Source: Sphaerimonospora thailandensis (lineage in GTDB: Bacteria > Actinomycetota > Actinomycetes > Streptosporangiales > Streptosporangiaceae). From it: DNA of 64,000 nt. Location of the stretch: positions 1 to 64,000 of the forward strand of contig NZ_BOOG01000007.1 of the NCBI RefSeq assembly GCF_016863115.1, read 5' to 3'. Each line of letters starts with the position of its first letter. The stretch's first letter is position 1. The notes under the pieces are model-generated. The model worked only from the letters and a program-made list of their open reading frames with translations, did not search any database and was not told the DNA's origin. This document shows, one piece after another, positions 26,283 to 38,155 of the stretch. Both the position numbers and the translations under genes were made by a program.

Positions 26283-27476
26283 GTGGATCACGTCGTGGTG
26301 GTGGGGGCCGGCCTGGCCGGCGTACGGAGCATCGAGGCACTGCGCGCCCAGGGGTACGCCGGGCGGATCACGCTGATCGGCCAGGAACGGCATCGCCCGT
26401 ATGACAGGCCGCCGCTGTCCAAGGCGGTGCTGCTCGGCGAGACCGACTCCACGGTGGTCGACTCCGACCTGGACGCCCTGGACGTACGGCTGTGCCTCGG
26501 CACGGCGGCCAAGGGCCTGCGCGACGGCGTGGTGGAGACGACCGAGGGCGAGGTGGACTACGACGGCCTTGTCATCGCCACCGGCGCCACCCCGATCCGG
26601 CTGCGCGGGGAGGGCCGCCAGCACGTGCTGCGCACCATCGACGACGCGATCGCGCTGCGCGAGCGGCTGGTCTCCGGGGCCCGGGTGGCGGTGATCGGCG
26701 GCGGCTGGATCGGCGCCGAGGTCGCGACCGCCGCGGCCCGGGCGGGCTGCGCGGTGACCGTGATCGAGGCCGGCGAGACGCCGCTCGCGGCCGCGCTCGG
26801 CCCGGACGTCGGGGGCCGCACCATCCCCTGGTACGCCGAGGCGGGCGTGGAGTTGCGGCTCGGCGCGATTGTCGGCACGGTCGACCCCGGCGGCGTCACG
26901 CTCATGTCGGGCGCCCGGGTCGAGGCGGACGTGGTGGTGACCGGTGTCGGAGTGCGGCCCGCCGTCGAGTGGCTGAAGGGATCGGGCGTCGAACTGGACG
27001 ACGGCGTGCTCGTCGACGAGCACCTGAAGACGACGCTGCCCGGCGTGGTGGCGGTCGGCGACTGCGCGAACTGGTGGTCGCGCCGGTTCCGCCGGCGGCT
27101 TCGGGTCGAGCACTGGGACACCGCGCTCGGCGCCCCCGACACCGCGGCTGCCACGCTGCTGGGGGAGGAGGCGGTTTACGACCCCGTGCCGTACTTCTGG
27201 TCCGAGCAGTTCGGCCGCATGGTCCAGTTCGCCGGGCACCCGTCCGGCGGACGGCAGGGGCCGGCCGTACGGCCGCTGTGGCGCGGCGACCCGCGCACCG
27301 ACGCGAAATGGACGGTGTGCTGGCTGACCAGGGAGGACAGGCTCACGGCCCTCCTCACGGTGGACCGGCCGCGCGACGTGGTCCAGGGCCGCCGCATCAT
27401 CGAAGGGGGCCGTCGGCTCGACCTGGTCAAGCTGGCGGACCCGGCCGTTTCGCTTCGCGACTGCATCATGGCCTGA
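26283..27476 (+). CDS. FAD-dependent pyridine nucleotide-disulphide family reductase (ferredoxin-reductase type)
   Basis: The 397-residue protein has an N-terminal FAD motif VVVGAGLAGVRSIEALR, the PYDRPPLSK segment, a second NAD-binding motif VAVIGGGWIGAEVATAAARAG, and VVAVGDCANW. A Reductase_C domain ends the protein. It would move electrons from NAD(P)H to a ferredoxin or rubredoxin, whose gene is not nearby. GTG at 26283 fits the family N-terminus. TATGGT at 26271-26276 suggests leaderless transcription. It is divergent from the riboswitch and thiO. Confidence 0.88.
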   Translation: MDHVVVVGAGLAGVRSIEALRAQGYAGRITLIGQERHRPYDRPPLSKAVLLGETDSTVVDSDLDALDVRLCLGTAAKGLRDGVVETTEGEVDYDGLVIATGATPIRLRGEGRQHVLRTIDDAIALRERLVSGARVAVIGGGWIGAEVATAAARAGCAVTVIEAGETPLAAALGPDVGGRTIPWYAEAGVELRLGAIVGTVDPGGVTLMSGARVEADVVVTGVGVRPAVEWLKGSGVELDDGVLVDEHLKTTLPGVVAVGDCANWWSRRFRRRLRVEHWDTALGAPDTAAATLLGEEAVYDPVPYFWSEQFGRMVQFAGHPSGGRQGPAVRPLWRGDPRTDAKWTVCWLTREDRLTALLTVDRPRDVVQGRRIIEGGRRLDLVKLADPAVSLRDCIMA

Positions 27477-27519
27477 ACAAGGTGTTTCGCGGCCGCTCGG
27501 CTGTGGTAATGGTGGTTTC

Positions 27520-27894
27520 GTGACACTTACTGTTGCACAGATCGACCCGGAAACCGACCAGCTCGTGGGGGAATGGCTCCCCCTCTCCGAGGCCGCCAAG
27601 AGCCTGGGGCTCACCATCGGCCGCGCCAAGCAACTCCTCAAAGACAAGAAACTCGTCGGCGTCCGCAGGGGCGGCGGCGAGCCACAGGTCCCGGCGGTGT
27701 TCGTCGCCGCGGGCGACGTGCTGAAGGGGCTCCCCGGCACGCTGACCGTCCTGGCCGACGCCGGGTATGACTCGGTCGAGTCGATCCGCTGGCTGTTCAC
27801 CCCGGACGACTCGCTTCCCGGGTCGCCGATCGACGCCATCAGAGCGGGCCGGCACACCGAGGTCAAGCGCAGGGCCCAGGCACTGGGATTCTGA
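27520..27894 (+). CDS. Rv2175c-family DNA-binding protein
   Basis: The 124-residue protein has an N-terminal helix-turn-helix ([33 protein letters not shown]) and the family C-terminal block [25 protein letters not shown]. The mycobacterial homologue Rv2175c binds DNA and is phosphorylated by PknL, which stops binding. A PknL-like kinase lies 3.7 kb to the left, so the pair is probably functional, although separated by the thiamine operon. Confidence 0.88.
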   Translation: MTLTVAQIDPETDQLVGEWLPLSEAAKSLGLTIGRAKQLLKDKKLVGVRRGGGEPQVPAVFVAAGDVLKGLPGTLTVLADAGYDSVESIRWLFTPDDSLPGSPIDAIRAGRHTEVKRRAQALGF

Positions 27895-27922
27895 CCGCCG
27901 GCCTCATGGCATTGTTGGTCGG

Positions 27923-28576
27923 ATGAACGACATCCGGCGACAGCGCCTCGCGCAGGCCAGGCTCTATCTCTGTACCGACGGCAGGCGGGACCGCGGCGAC
28001 CTGGAGAGTTTCCTCGACGCGGTCCTGGCCGGCGGGGTGGACATCGTCCAGCTCAGGGAGAAGGGCCTGGAGGCGCGTGAGGAGCTCGCCCTGCTCGAGG
28101 TCTTCCGCGACGCGTGCGACCGGCATGGCGCGCTGCTCGCGGTGAACGACCGGGCGGACGTCGCACACGCCGCCCGGCCGGACATCCTCCACCTCGGCCA
28201 GGACGACCTGCCGGTGCCGATCGCCCGGGACATCCTCGGGCCGGAGGTGCTGATCGGCAGGTCGACCCACTCGGCCGCGGAGGCTTCGGCCGCCGCGGAC
28301 GAGCCGGGGGTGGACTACTTCTGCTGCGGCCCGACCTGGCCGACGCCCACCAAGCCGGGGCGGCCGGCCCCCGGTCCCGCGCTGCTCGAGCACGCCGCCG
28401 GCCTCGGCACGGCACGGCCGTGGTTCGGCATCGGCGGCATCGACCTGGGCACCCTCGGCGAGGTCATGGCGTACGGCGCCCGCCGCGTCGTGGTCGTCCG
28501 GGCGATCACGGAGGCCGACGACCCCGGGGCGGCGGCCGCCGAGTTCCGGACCCGGCTGGATGGCGTTCCGCTTTAG
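27923..28576 (+). CDS. thiE: Thiamine-phosphate synthase ThiE
   Basis: The 217-residue TIM-barrel enzyme joins HMP pyrophosphate and thiazole phosphate. Motifs are [61 protein letters not shown] and WFGIGGID. It begins 28 bases after the Rv2175c-like gene and faces opposite to thiO, so it is outside the riboswitch-controlled unit. No riboswitch was seen in its own upstream region. Confidence 0.93.
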   Translation: MNDIRRQRLAQARLYLCTDGRRDRGDLESFLDAVLAGGVDIVQLREKGLEAREELALLEVFRDACDRHGALLAVNDRADVAHAARPDILHLGQDDLPVPIARDILGPEVLIGRSTHSAAEASAAADEPGVDYFCCGPTWPTPTKPGRPAPGPALLEHAAGLGTARPWFGIGGIDLGTLGEVMAYGARRVVVVRAITEADDPGAAAAEFRTRLDGVPL

Positions 28577-28592
28577 GCTGCTTCAGGCCATG

Positions 28593-29666
28593 TCAGGTGC
28601 GCCGGGTGGTGGCGGCGACGGCCAGGGCGGCCAGTGCCGTACGAGCCGTCTCGTCGATCGGGGCCTGCTCCAGCGCGTGCAGCGCGTCGTCGAGGTAGCG
28701 CTTGATCATGCCTTCGCACGCCGCGAGGGCGCCGGTGTCCTCGATGACCGACCTGAGCCGTTCGACGCCCCGCGCGTCGAGGTCCGGGTCGCCGAGCAGG
28801 CTCCGTACGGCCTGCGCCTGCACGTCCGACGCCTCGGCGAGGGCCCGGGCGATGAGCATGGTCCGCTTGCCCTCGCGCAGGTCGTCCCCGGCGGGTTTGC
28901 CGGTCTCGGCGGGGTCGCCGAAGACGCCGAGGACGTCGTCGCGGAGCTGGAAGGCGATGCCGATCTGCGTGCCGTACTGCGCGCAGAGCCGGTCGATCCA
29001 GTCGTGCCGTGCCCGCGCGGCGAGCACCAGCCCCAGCCGCAGCGGCTGCTCGACCGAGTATTTCCCGCTCTTGTAGAGGGCGACCCGCAGCGCGCCCTCG
29101 AACGTGCTCTCCCCCTGGGCCTGCTCCAGCAGGTCGAGGTACTGCCCGCACATGAGCTCGGTGAGCATGTGGTCGTGGACCGGCTGGGCGACGGCCAGCG
29201 CCTCGGCCGGCAGGCCGCTGGTCCGCCACATCTCGCCCGCCCACACGAGCAGCAGGTTGCCGAGGAGCACGGCCACGCCCTCGCCGAACTGCCCGGCCGA
29301 GCCGTGCCAGCCGGAGTCGGCGTGCACCTGCTCGAACCGGCGGTGCACCGCCGGCATCCCCCTGCGCACGTCGCTGGCGTCCATCACGTCGTCATGGATG
29401 AGCGCGCTGGCCTGCAGCAGCTCCAGCGACGCGGCCGCCATGTGCATCCCCGGCTCCTCGCCGCCGCCCGCCGCCCGCCAGCCCCAGTAGCAGAAGGCGG
29501 GGCGCAGCCGCTTGCCGCCGGTGAGGAAGCCCTCGGCGGTGGACAGCAGGACGGCCAGTTGCGGGTCGTCGAACAGCGGGCGCTGCCGGTCCAGGAACTC
29601 CCGGATCGAGCGGTCCACCTCGTGCCGTACGTGGTCGAGCGGTGCTGCGGAAGGGGTCATGCTCAC
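28593..29666 (-). CDS. Polyprenyl diphosphate synthase
   Basis: The 357-residue all-helical prenyltransferase has the first Asp-rich motif DDVMD (after LIHDDVMDASDVRRG), GGKRLRP near the N-terminus, and the second motif FQLRDDVLGVFGD. These show a trans chain-elongating enzyme such as geranylgeranyl diphosphate synthase. Product length cannot be read with certainty. Starts are GTG 29666 or ATG 29660. It is divergent from metF, the same arrangement as idsA2 and Rv2172c in mycobacteria. Confidence 0.92.
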   Translation of the reverse strand: MSMTPSAAPLDHVRHEVDRSIREFLDRQRPLFDDPQLAVLLSTAEGFLTGGKRLRPAFCYWGWRAAGGGEEPGMHMAAASLELLQASALIHDDVMDASDVRRGMPAVHRRFEQVHADSGWHGSAGQFGEGVAVLLGNLLLVWAGEMWRTSGLPAEALAVAQPVHDHMLTELMCGQYLDLLEQAQGESTFEGALRVALYKSGKYSVEQPLRLGLVLAARARHDWIDRLCAQYGTQIGIAFQLRDDVLGVFGDPAETGKPAGDDLREGKRTMLIARALAEASDVQAQAVRSLLGDPDLDARGVERLRSVIEDTGALAACEGMIKRYLDDALHALEQAPIDETARTALAALAVAATTRRT

Positions 29667-29713
29667 GAGCCTAACCGCCGTTGATCGAATGTCATCCCTG
29701 TACCCTTGGTCCC

Positions 29714-30664
29714 ATGGCTCTCGGTCTGCCCTCTCGGCTCCCCGATCGCGTCCCCACGGTCCGTGACCTGCTCGCGGCGGGGGAGCGGTCGTTCTCCTTC
29801 GAGTTCTTCCCCCCGAAGACGGACGAGGGCGAGCGCCAGCTGTGGCGGGCGATCCGGGAGTTGGAGGCGCTGCGGCCGACGTTCGTGTCGGTGACGTACG
29901 GCGCCGGCGGCGGCAGCCGCGACCGCACGGTGGACATCGTCGAGCGCCTCACGCACGAGACCACGCTCACGCCGGTGGCGCACTTCACCGCCGTGAATCA
30001 TTCGGTCCGTGAGCTTCGTCACCTGGTCGGCAGGTTCGCCGACGCAGGCGTGCGGAACATGCTGGCTCTACGAGGCGATCCGCCGGGCCGTGACCCGCTG
30101 GACGAGTGGGAGAAGCACCCAGAGGGGGTCGGCTACGCGGAGGATCTGGTCAGGCTCATCCGCCAGGCGGGCGACTTCTGCGTCGGTGTGGCGGCATTCC
30201 CGTACAAGCACCCCCGGTCGGCGACCATCGAGTCGGACACCGAGTTCTTCGTACAGAAATGCCGGGCGGGCGCCGACTACGCGATCACGCAGATGTTCTT
30301 CCGCGCCGACGACTACTTCCGGCTACGCGACCGGGTCGCCGCCCACGGCTGCGACACGCCGATCATCCCCGGGATCATGCCCGTCACCCAGATGAGCACG
30401 ATCGCCCGCTCCGAGCAGTTGTCGGGCGCGCCGTTCCCGCCTGAGGTCGCGGCGAGGTTCGAGGCCGTCGCCGACGACCCCGCGGCCGTCCGCCGCCTCG
30501 GCATCGAGCACGCCGTGGAGCTGTGCCGGAAACTGCTCGACGAGGGGGCTCCCGGCATCCACTTCATCACGTTCAACAGGTCGAGCGCGACGCGCGAGGT
30601 GTTCCAGGCGCTTCAGCCGGTCGGCGCCGCCGGCAGCGGGAGCCGGGCTCCGGCGATGACGTAG
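29714..30664 (+). CDS. metF: Methylenetetrahydrofolate reductase
   Basis: The 316-residue FAD enzyme reduces 5,10-methylene- to 5-methyltetrahydrofolate for methionine synthesis. It contains the catalytic Glu in [30 protein letters not shown], and ITQMFF. ATG at 29714 directly follows a -10-like TACCCT (29701-29706), so a leaderless mRNA is likely. Its 3' end overlaps the convergent acetyltransferase gene by 52 bases. Confidence 0.93.
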   Translation: MALGLPSRLPDRVPTVRDLLAAGERSFSFEFFPPKTDEGERQLWRAIRELEALRPTFVSVTYGAGGGSRDRTVDIVERLTHETTLTPVAHFTAVNHSVRELRHLVGRFADAGVRNMLALRGDPPGRDPLDEWEKHPEGVGYAEDLVRLIRQAGDFCVGVAAFPYKHPRSATIESDTEFFVQKCRAGADYAITQMFFRADDYFRLRDRVAAHGCDTPIIPGIMPVTQMSTIARSEQLSGAPFPPEVAARFEAVADDPAAVRRLGIEHAVELCRKLLDEGAPGIHFITFNRSSATREVFQALQPVGAAGSGSRAPAMT

Positions 30665-31176
30665 TTCTCGTATCCGCCGGGGAACTCGAACCCCGGAATG
30701 AGGTCGACGAAGCCGACGTCCCGGTAGAGATGGCGGGCCGCCGTGGGGGCGTCGTGGGTCGACAGCACGGCGGTGCGCTCCGGGCGGCCCGCGCAGATGG
30801 TGTGGATCAGCCGGCGGCCGATGCCCCTGCCCTGGTAGTCGGGGTGGACGTGGATCTCCGCGAGTTCCAGAGCGTCGCCCAGCCAGTCTTCACAGGCCTC
30901 GGGTCCGGCGTGATCACGCAGGCCCCGTCGGACCACGTCGTGCCACCACTGCCCGTCGGCGCCGTGGAAGCCGTAGGCGAATCCCACGATCTCCCGATCC
31001 TCGGAGACCTCGGCGAGCAGGCATACGAAGTCCGGGTAGGTGGCGTGGTTGCGCATGATGGCCATGCGCCCGGTCAGTTGGTCTGACGGCGGGTGCATGG
31101 CCGCCGTGTAGATGGCCAGCACCGTGCCCAGCACTTCCGTGAACTGGTCCGGCCCGACGCGCCGCAGTTGGATCAC
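30613..31176 (-). CDS. GNAT-family N-acetyltransferase
   Basis: The 187-residue protein has the GNAT acetyl-CoA motif [20 protein letters not shown] and motif B near [20 protein letters not shown]. The substrate is unknown. GTG at 31176 is chosen because homology-like sequence begins there and a TAGTCT lies 7 bases upstream, suggesting a leaderless transcript. The 3' end overlaps metF antisense by 52 bases. Confidence 0.88.
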   Translation of the reverse strand: MIQLRRVGPDQFTEVLGTVLAIYTAAMHPPSDQLTGRMAIMRNHATYPDFVCLLAEVSEDREIVGFAYGFHGADGQWWHDVVRRGLRDHAGPEACEDWLGDALELAEIHVHPDYQGRGIGRRLIHTICAGRPERTAVLSTHDAPTAARHLYRDVGFVDLIPGFEFPGGYENYVIAGARLPLPAAPTG

Positions 31177-31195
31177 TTTCTGGAGACTAGCAAAG

Positions 31196-31675
31196 CTAAC
31201 GCGCCACCTCGGCGGGCGTTCCGCCGGTGATTCTGGCCAGTTCGTCGAAGGTCGTGGGGAAGACCGTGTGCGGGTGACCTCCCGCGGCCCACACCACGTC
31301 ATGCTTGCTCAGCCAGTTGTCCACCAGCGTCCGGATCGGGGCGGGATGTCCGACCGGGGCGACTCCGCCGATGGGCTGCCCCGTGTGCTCGCGGACGAAC
31401 TCCGGGGTGGCCCGCCGTACCTTCCGCGCTCCGACCAGTTCGGCGATCGCAGCGGTGTCCACGCGATGGGCGCCGCTGGTCAGCACGAGCAGGGGGGATC
31501 CGTCGGCGTCGAAGATGAGGCTGTTGGCGATCGCCCCGATCTCGCAGCCGAGTTGGGCGGCGGCGGTGGCCGCCGTGGGCGCCGCCTCGTCGAGGACCTT
31601 GACCTGGCCCGCCACGCCGTGGGAGCGGAGGGCCTCCGCCACGCGGGCGGCGTTCGGATGCAACTTTTCTGACAC
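31196..31675 (-). CDS. YbaK/EbsC-type aminoacyl-tRNA deacylase
   Basis: The 159-residue protein belongs to the YbaK family that clears misacylated tRNAs such as Cys-tRNA(Pro). It has IANSLIFDADGSPLLVLTSGAHRVD and GQPIGGVAPVGHP, the family's substrate-pocket motif. It lies upstream of the acetyltransferase in the same orientation with a 19-base gap. Confidence 0.9.
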   Translation of the reverse strand: MSEKLHPNAARVAEALRSHGVAGQVKVLDEAAPTAATAAAQLGCEIGAIANSLIFDADGSPLLVLTSGAHRVDTAAIAELVGARKVRRATPEFVREHTGQPIGGVAPVGHPAPIRTLVDNWLSKHDVVWAAGGHPHTVFPTTFDELARITGGTPAEVAR

Positions 31676-31763
31676 CCGGCCACTCTAAACAGGTTGTCGA
31701 GAAACTCGTACGCTATAAGGTCCTTTGGTCCTTACTTGGGAATATTGAGAGGCTGGGTTGACC

Positions 31764-32570
31764 ATGGGGGGTCCACGGCGGCTGGCCGCCGCCGCGCTGG
31801 TCACGGCCGGAGCCGTGACGTTCGCGGCGGGCGGTGTGGCCGGTCCCGCGCAGGCGCGGACCGCGCCGGCATCACAGCAGACGGCGCTGCAGGAGACGGC
31901 ATCGCAACAGACGGCGCTGCAGGAGACGGCGCCGCACATGACGCTCAAACTCGGTGCCAAGGGCGCCGAGGTCAAGGCGTTACAGACCCGGCTCACCGAG
32001 CTCGGGTACGTGCCCGGAAAGATCGACGGCAGGTACGGCGGTGCCACGATGATGGCCGTCTGGGCGTTCCAGAAGGTACAGGGCATCAAGCCGACCAGCA
32101 CGGTGGCGAGCCGGACCTGGGCGGCGCTGGAGAATCCGAAGGCGCCCAAGGTGCTGGTCCCGAAGGGCAGGCCGAACCGCGTCGAGGTGAACCTCACCCA
32201 GCAGATCGTGGTGCTCTACCGGGACGGCGAGCCGAAGGTGATCAGCCATGCCTCCAGTGGCAGCGGGATCCCGTACGTCGAGTACGCGACGTGGAACGGC
32301 AAGCGGCAGAGGTTCAGCGGCAGCGCCACCACGCCGACCGGCGACTACCGGACGACCTGGCGGGTGAGCGGCTGGCACCGGTCCTACCTGGGACAGCTGT
32401 ACAACCCGATCTTCTTCAACGGCGGCATCGCCCTGCACGGAGCGCTGTCGGTTCCGCTGCATCCGGCTTCGCACGGTTGCGTGCGGCTGCCGATGCCGGT
32501 GGCCGAGATCCTGCCGGGCCTGCTGGGCACCGGTGTCCCCGTCCACGTGCGGGGCAGGTTCCACCGCTGA
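31764..32570 (+). CDS. L,D-transpeptidase with peptidoglycan-binding domain
   Basis: The 268-residue exported protein has an N-terminal signal peptide ending near AQA, a spacer containing a 10-residue direct repeat, a PG_binding_1 domain (LGAKGAEVKALQTRLTELGY), and a YkuD catalytic domain with HG and SHGCVR, the nucleophile Cys being near residue 239. It forms 3-3 cross-links or anchors proteins in the cell wall. ATG at 31764 follows GAGAGG. A strong terminator follows. Confidence 0.92.
   Translation: MGGPRRLAAAALVTAGAVTFAAGGVAGPAQARTAPASQQTALQETASQQTALQETAPHMTLKLGAKGAEVKALQTRLTELGYVPGKIDGRYGGATMMAVWAFQKVQGIKPTSTVASRTWAALENPKAPKVLVPKGRPNRVEVNLTQQIVVLYRDGEPKVISHASSGSGIPYVEYATWNGKRQRFSGSATTPTGDYRTTWRVSGWHRSYLGQLYNPIFFNGGIALHGALSVPLHPASHGCVRLPMPVAEILPGLLGTGVPVHVRGRFHR
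31871..31930. repeat. 30-bp direct repeat in the transpeptidase spacer
   Basis: Two adjacent 30-base units differ at two positions and encode the repeated spacer between signal peptide and peptidoglycan-binding domain. They probably set the reach of the exported enzyme. Confidence 0.85.
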
Positions 32571-32601
32571 TTCCTCCTGTCTGTTCCGCCACTGTTTCGA
32601 A

Positions 32602-32637
32602 ACCCCGTTCGCTGACAATCTTGACAGCGAACGGGGT
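32602..32637 (+). terminator. Terminator after the L,D-transpeptidase
   Basis: A 13-bp perfect stem (32602-32614 with 32625-32637) encloses a 10-base loop, 31 bases beyond the stop. The following GAATTTATGTT is T-rich. It is a good intrinsic terminator by actinomycete standards. Confidence 0.75.
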
Positions 32638-32791
32638 CGAATTTATGTTCGATGTTGTGGGACCTGGGCCGGAGGGGGAGAGGGGAAGCTCCTCGTCCGG
32701 CCACCCGCGGGCGGAATTTTTGTCGGTGTGATCTGCGACCGTGAGGTCACCGGCGAAGACCGCCGGAGTGCCACGACTCGAGGAGGCGGGC

Positions 32792-33214
32792 ATGACTGAA
32801 CGGAACGGGCCACGGGTTTCGCAGACTGTCCTGGCGCACCTCGCGGATGCCAGGGCGCGCCTGGCGGACGCGACCGCCGCGCCCACGCCCGCGAGCAGGT
32901 ACGTTTCGGCTCACCTCGCGGCCCTGCGGGCGGCCGCCGGGATCCTGGCGGCCCGGCCGAGGCCCACCGACGGGCGGAGGCGGCGGCTGCGCAGCGCCTG
33001 GGAGCTACTGCCGGAGGTCGAGCCGCAGCTCGCCGACTGGGCGGCGTACTTCGCGGTCAGCGCCACCAAGCGCGCGGCGGCCGAGGCCGGCCTGGTCCGG
33101 GCGGTGACCCCGACGGACGCGGAGGAGCTCATCGTCGAGGCCGACAGGTTCGTCGGCGAGGTCGAATCGATCCTCGGCCTGCCGGGCCGGCCATCCCTCC
33201 CGATGGCGGGGTAG
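32792..33214 (+). CDS. SAV_6107-family HEPN-domain protein
   Basis: The 140-residue all-helical protein is of the SAV_6107 type: VLAHLADARARLADA, SRYVSAHLAALRAAAGILAAR, ELLPEVEPQLADWAAYFA and a terminal ADRFV segment. HEPN domains can be RNases or nucleotide-binding partners, but no clear RxxxxH nuclease motif is visible, so its function is open. AGGAGG lies 7 bases before the ATG. Confidence 0.85.
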   Translation: MTERNGPRVSQTVLAHLADARARLADATAAPTPASRYVSAHLAALRAAAGILAARPRPTDGRRRRLRSAWELLPEVEPQLADWAAYFAVSATKRAAAEAGLVRAVTPTDAEELIVEADRFVGEVESILGLPGRPSLPMAG

Positions 33215-33245
33215 GCCGGCCCGGGCGTGCCGGTCGGCGGGACTG

Positions 33246-34502
33246 TCAGACGGCGTCCCGCTCCAGCGGGCAGCTCATGCACCGGGGCCCGCCCCGGCCG
33301 CGACCGAGTTCGTTGCCGCGGATCGTGATGACCTCGATCCCGTGCCTGCGCAGGTAGTTGTTGGTGGTGGTGTTCCGCTCGTAGGCGACCACCACTCCGG
33401 GCTCCAACGCCAGCACGTTGCAGCCGTCGTCCCACTGCTCACGCTCGGCCGCGTGCGCGTCCTGGGCCGGGGTCAGGATCTCGACGTCGTCCAGGCCGAT
33501 GGCGCGTGCGATGGCCCGATGCATGTCCTCGGGGGCGTGGTCGGTGACCTTGAGCTCCTTGTCGTTGTCACCCGGCTCGATCGTGTACGACGGCAGCATG
33601 CCGAGCCCGGCGTACTTCACGAACTTCCCGACGTCGACCTGGGTCATCACGGTGTCCAGGTGCATGAAGGCCCGGGCCTTCGGCAGGTCGAGCGCCACGA
33701 TCCTGGTCGCCGAGCCGGATCTGAACAGGTTCATCGCGAGCGTTTCGACCGCCTGCGGCTGGGTCCGCTCGCTCATCCCGACGAGCACGGCGCCACGGCC
33801 GATCACCAGGACGTCGCCGCCCTCGATGGTGGCCGGGGCCATCGGCGTGCCCGGTGACCAGACGTGATAACCGCCGTCCTCCGGCCTGTCGTAACCTCGG
33901 GCGAACAGCGGGTGCCACCGGTAGACCGCCTCGTAGTTGAGGGTCTCCCGCCTGCGGGCCTTCTTCCGCATCGCGTTGATGGACACCCCGTCGTACACCC
34001 AGCACGAGGCGTCCCTGGCGTACAGGTGGTTGGGCAGTGGCGGGAGGACGAAGTCGTCCATGCCGAGGGTGTGGAAGGCGATGGATTTCGGGTCGCAGCC
34101 CAGCTCCATGATCTCGCGCTTGGTGATGCCCCCGGTCAGGTACGGCGCGAGCACCCGGCCGTCCAGGGTGTCGAGCGCGCCGCGGATGGCGTCGGCGGCA
34201 ACCGGGCCGACCCAGTGCTCGTCGACGCTGCCGTCGAGGATGTGCTTCCTGGCCTCGGGGATCGCGATCGTCTGCTCGATCATCTCGCCGAGGGTGTGGA
34301 CCCGGACACCGCGCGCGGAGAGCACCTCGCACCACTCCTGGTGCTCCTCCAGCGCGCGGTGGACCCACAGCACGTCGTCGAACAGCAGTGCGTCCTTGTT
34401 GGTGGGGGTGAGCCGCTTCAGCGCCGGCTCGGGGATGTGGACCAGTACCTGCCGCAGCTTGCCGACCTCGGAACCGACATAGAACGACGTCGTTTTCTGC
34501 AT
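33246..34502 (-). CDS. arcA: Arginine deiminase
   Basis: The 418-residue enzyme hydrolyses arginine to citrulline and ammonia. It shows [53 protein letters not shown] and the C-terminal catalytic Cys in [11 protein letters not shown]. No arcB, arcC or antiporter genes are adjacent, so it is a stand-alone deiminase. ATG at 34502 is favoured by TATTTT at 34510-34515, which would give a leaderless transcript. bldD lies upstream in the same direction with 27 bases between. Confidence 0.92.
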   Translation of the reverse strand: MQKTTSFYVGSEVGKLRQVLVHIPEPALKRLTPTNKDALLFDDVLWVHRALEEHQEWCEVLSARGVRVHTLGEMIEQTIAIPEARKHILDGSVDEHWVGPVAADAIRGALDTLDGRVLAPYLTGGITKREIMELGCDPKSIAFHTLGMDDFVLPPLPNHLYARDASCWVYDGVSINAMRKKARRRETLNYEAVYRWHPLFARGYDRPEDGGYHVWSPGTPMAPATIEGGDVLVIGRGAVLVGMSERTQPQAVETLAMNLFRSGSATRIVALDLPKARAFMHLDTVMTQVDVGKFVKYAGLGMLPSYTIEPGDNDKELKVTDHAPEDMHRAIARAIGLDDVEILTPAQDAHAAEREQWDDGCNVLALEPGVVVAYERNTTTNNYLRRHGIEVITIRGNELGRGRGGPRCMSCPLERDAV

Positions 34503-34529
34503 GTCCCCCAAAATAGGTCAGGAATCCAG

Positions 34530-35024
34530 TCAGAAGGACTCGACGGCGCGGCGGGCCTCCGCGTCGAGCACCCCCCAGTTGATGAACTCCTCGGTCAGCT
34601 CGACCGGCGACCTGTCGTAGATCACCGCGAGCGAGCGCAGGTCCTCCTGGCGGATGGACAGCACCTTGCCGTTGTAGTCGCCGCGCTGGCTCTGGATCGT
34701 GGCCGCGTAGCGGGCGAGCGGACCGGCCTTGTCCTTGGGGAGCTGAGCCAGCCGCTCCAGGTCGATGACAAGCTTCGGAGCGGGCGCGAGCGGACTCGGC
34801 GCGGCCCCGCCGGGCAGGAGTTCCGACACCGGCACACCGTAGAAATCGGCGAGCTCGGCCAGCTTCTGCACGGTCACCGCACGGTCGCCACGCTCGTAGG
34901 AGCCCACGACCACGGCCTTCCACCGGCCGCGGGACTTCTCCTCGACACCGTGCAGGGACAGCCCCTGCTGCGTGCGGATGGCGCGCAGGCGTGCGCCCAG
35001 CGACTTGGCGTAGTCAGACGGCAT
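34530..35024 (-). CDS. bldD: Developmental master regulator BldD
   Basis: The 164-residue protein is almost identical in layout to Streptomyces BldD (167 residues). It has an N-terminal XRE-type helix-turn-helix (LRAIRTQQGLSLHGVEEKS, VVVGSYERGDRAVTVQKLAEL) and a C-terminal domain with the cyclic-di-GMP signature RGD, eight residues, RQED. BldD bound to tetrameric cyclic-di-GMP represses sporulation genes during vegetative growth. Its presence implies a mycelial, sporulating life cycle. ATG at 35024 matches the Streptomyces N-terminus. Confidence 0.95.
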   Translation of the reverse strand: MPSDYAKSLGARLRAIRTQQGLSLHGVEEKSRGRWKAVVVGSYERGDRAVTVQKLAELADFYGVPVSELLPGGAAPSPLAPAPKLVIDLERLAQLPKDKAGPLARYAATIQSQRGDYNGKVLSIRQEDLRSLAVIYDRSPVELTEEFINWGVLDAEARRAVESF

Positions 35025-36853
<1,829 letters not shown>

Positions 36854-36857
<4 letters not shown>

Positions 36858-38155
36858 CCACCATCCTCATCAAGGGCGCCCGCATCCTGGGCGGGGCGCC
36901 GCGCGACATCCTCATCGGCGACGGCATGATCACGGAGGTCGGCGAGCGGCTCGGCGACCGGGACGGCCAGGTCGTCGACGCCGACGGCCTGATCGCCCTG
37001 CCCGGCCTGGTCGACCTGCACACGCACCTGCGCGAGCCCGGCCGGGAGGACGCCGAGACCGTCGAGACCGGCACCCAGGCGGCGGCCCGCGGCGGCTTCA
37101 CGGCCGTCCACGCGATGGCCAACACCTCCCCGGTCGCCGACACGGCCGGCGTGGTCGAGCAGGTCTGGCACCTCGGGCGGACCTACGGGCACTGCGACGT
37201 CCAGCCGGTCGGCGCGGTCACCTCGGGCCTGGAGGGCCGCCAGCTCGCCGAGCTCGGCGCGATGGCCGAGTCGGCCGCCCGTGTCCGCGTCTTCTCCGAC
37301 GACGGCAGGTGCGTGTCGGACGCGGTGCTGATGCGGCGGGCGCTGGAGTACGTCAAGGCGTTCGACGGCGTCGTGGCCCAGCACGCCCAGGAGCCCCGCC
37401 TGACCGAGGGCGCCCAGCTCAACGAGGGCGAGGTGTCGGCCAGGCTCGGCCTGACCGGCTGGCCGGCGGTCGCCGAGGAGGCGATCATCGCCCGTGACTG
37501 CCTGCTCGCCGCGCACGTCGGCTCCCGGCTGCACGTGTGCCACGTCTCGACGGCCGGCTCAGTGGAGATCATCCGCTGGGCCAAGTCGAAGGGCTGGGAC
37601 GTCACGGCCGAGGTCACCCCGCATCACCTGCTGCTCACCGACGCGTGCGCCGAGAGCTCGCCGCTCGGGCCGTACAACCCGATCTACAAGGTGAACCCGC
37701 CGCTGCGCACCGCCGAGGATGTGCGGGCGCTGCGCGAGGCGCTGGCCGACGGCACGATCGACTGCGTCGCGACCGACCACGCCCCCCACCCGGCCGAGGA
37801 CAAGGAGACCGAGTGGGCCGCGGCGGCCATGGGCATGATCGGACTGGAGACCGCCCTGTCCGTCGTGCAGGAGGCCATGGTCGAGACCGGCCTGCTCGAC
37901 TGGGCGGGCGTGGCCGACCGCATGTCGGCCCGGCCCGCGCGGATCGGCAGGCTGGCCGGGCACGGCCGCCCGATCGAGGCCGGCGCCCCGGCCAACATCA
38001 CCCTTTACGACCCGGCCACCCGCACGCGGGTGGATCCCACGGCGATGACCTCAAGGAGCCGTAACACGCCGTACGAGGGCATGACGCTGCCCGGCGGCGT
38101 CGTGGCCACGTTCCTCCGCGGCCGCCCAACCGTTCTCGAAGGGAAGCTTGTATGA
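36854..38155 (+). CDS. pyrC: Dihydroorotase
   Basis: The 433-residue class I amidohydrolase cyclises carbamoyl aspartate to dihydroorotate. It has the zinc motif [10 protein letters not shown], the metal-bridging region, [10 protein letters not shown], and ATDHAPH. It follows pyrB with a 4-base overlap and overlaps carA by 4 bases. The related allantoinase at 17.2 kb is distinguished by its different substrate motif. Confidence 0.95.
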
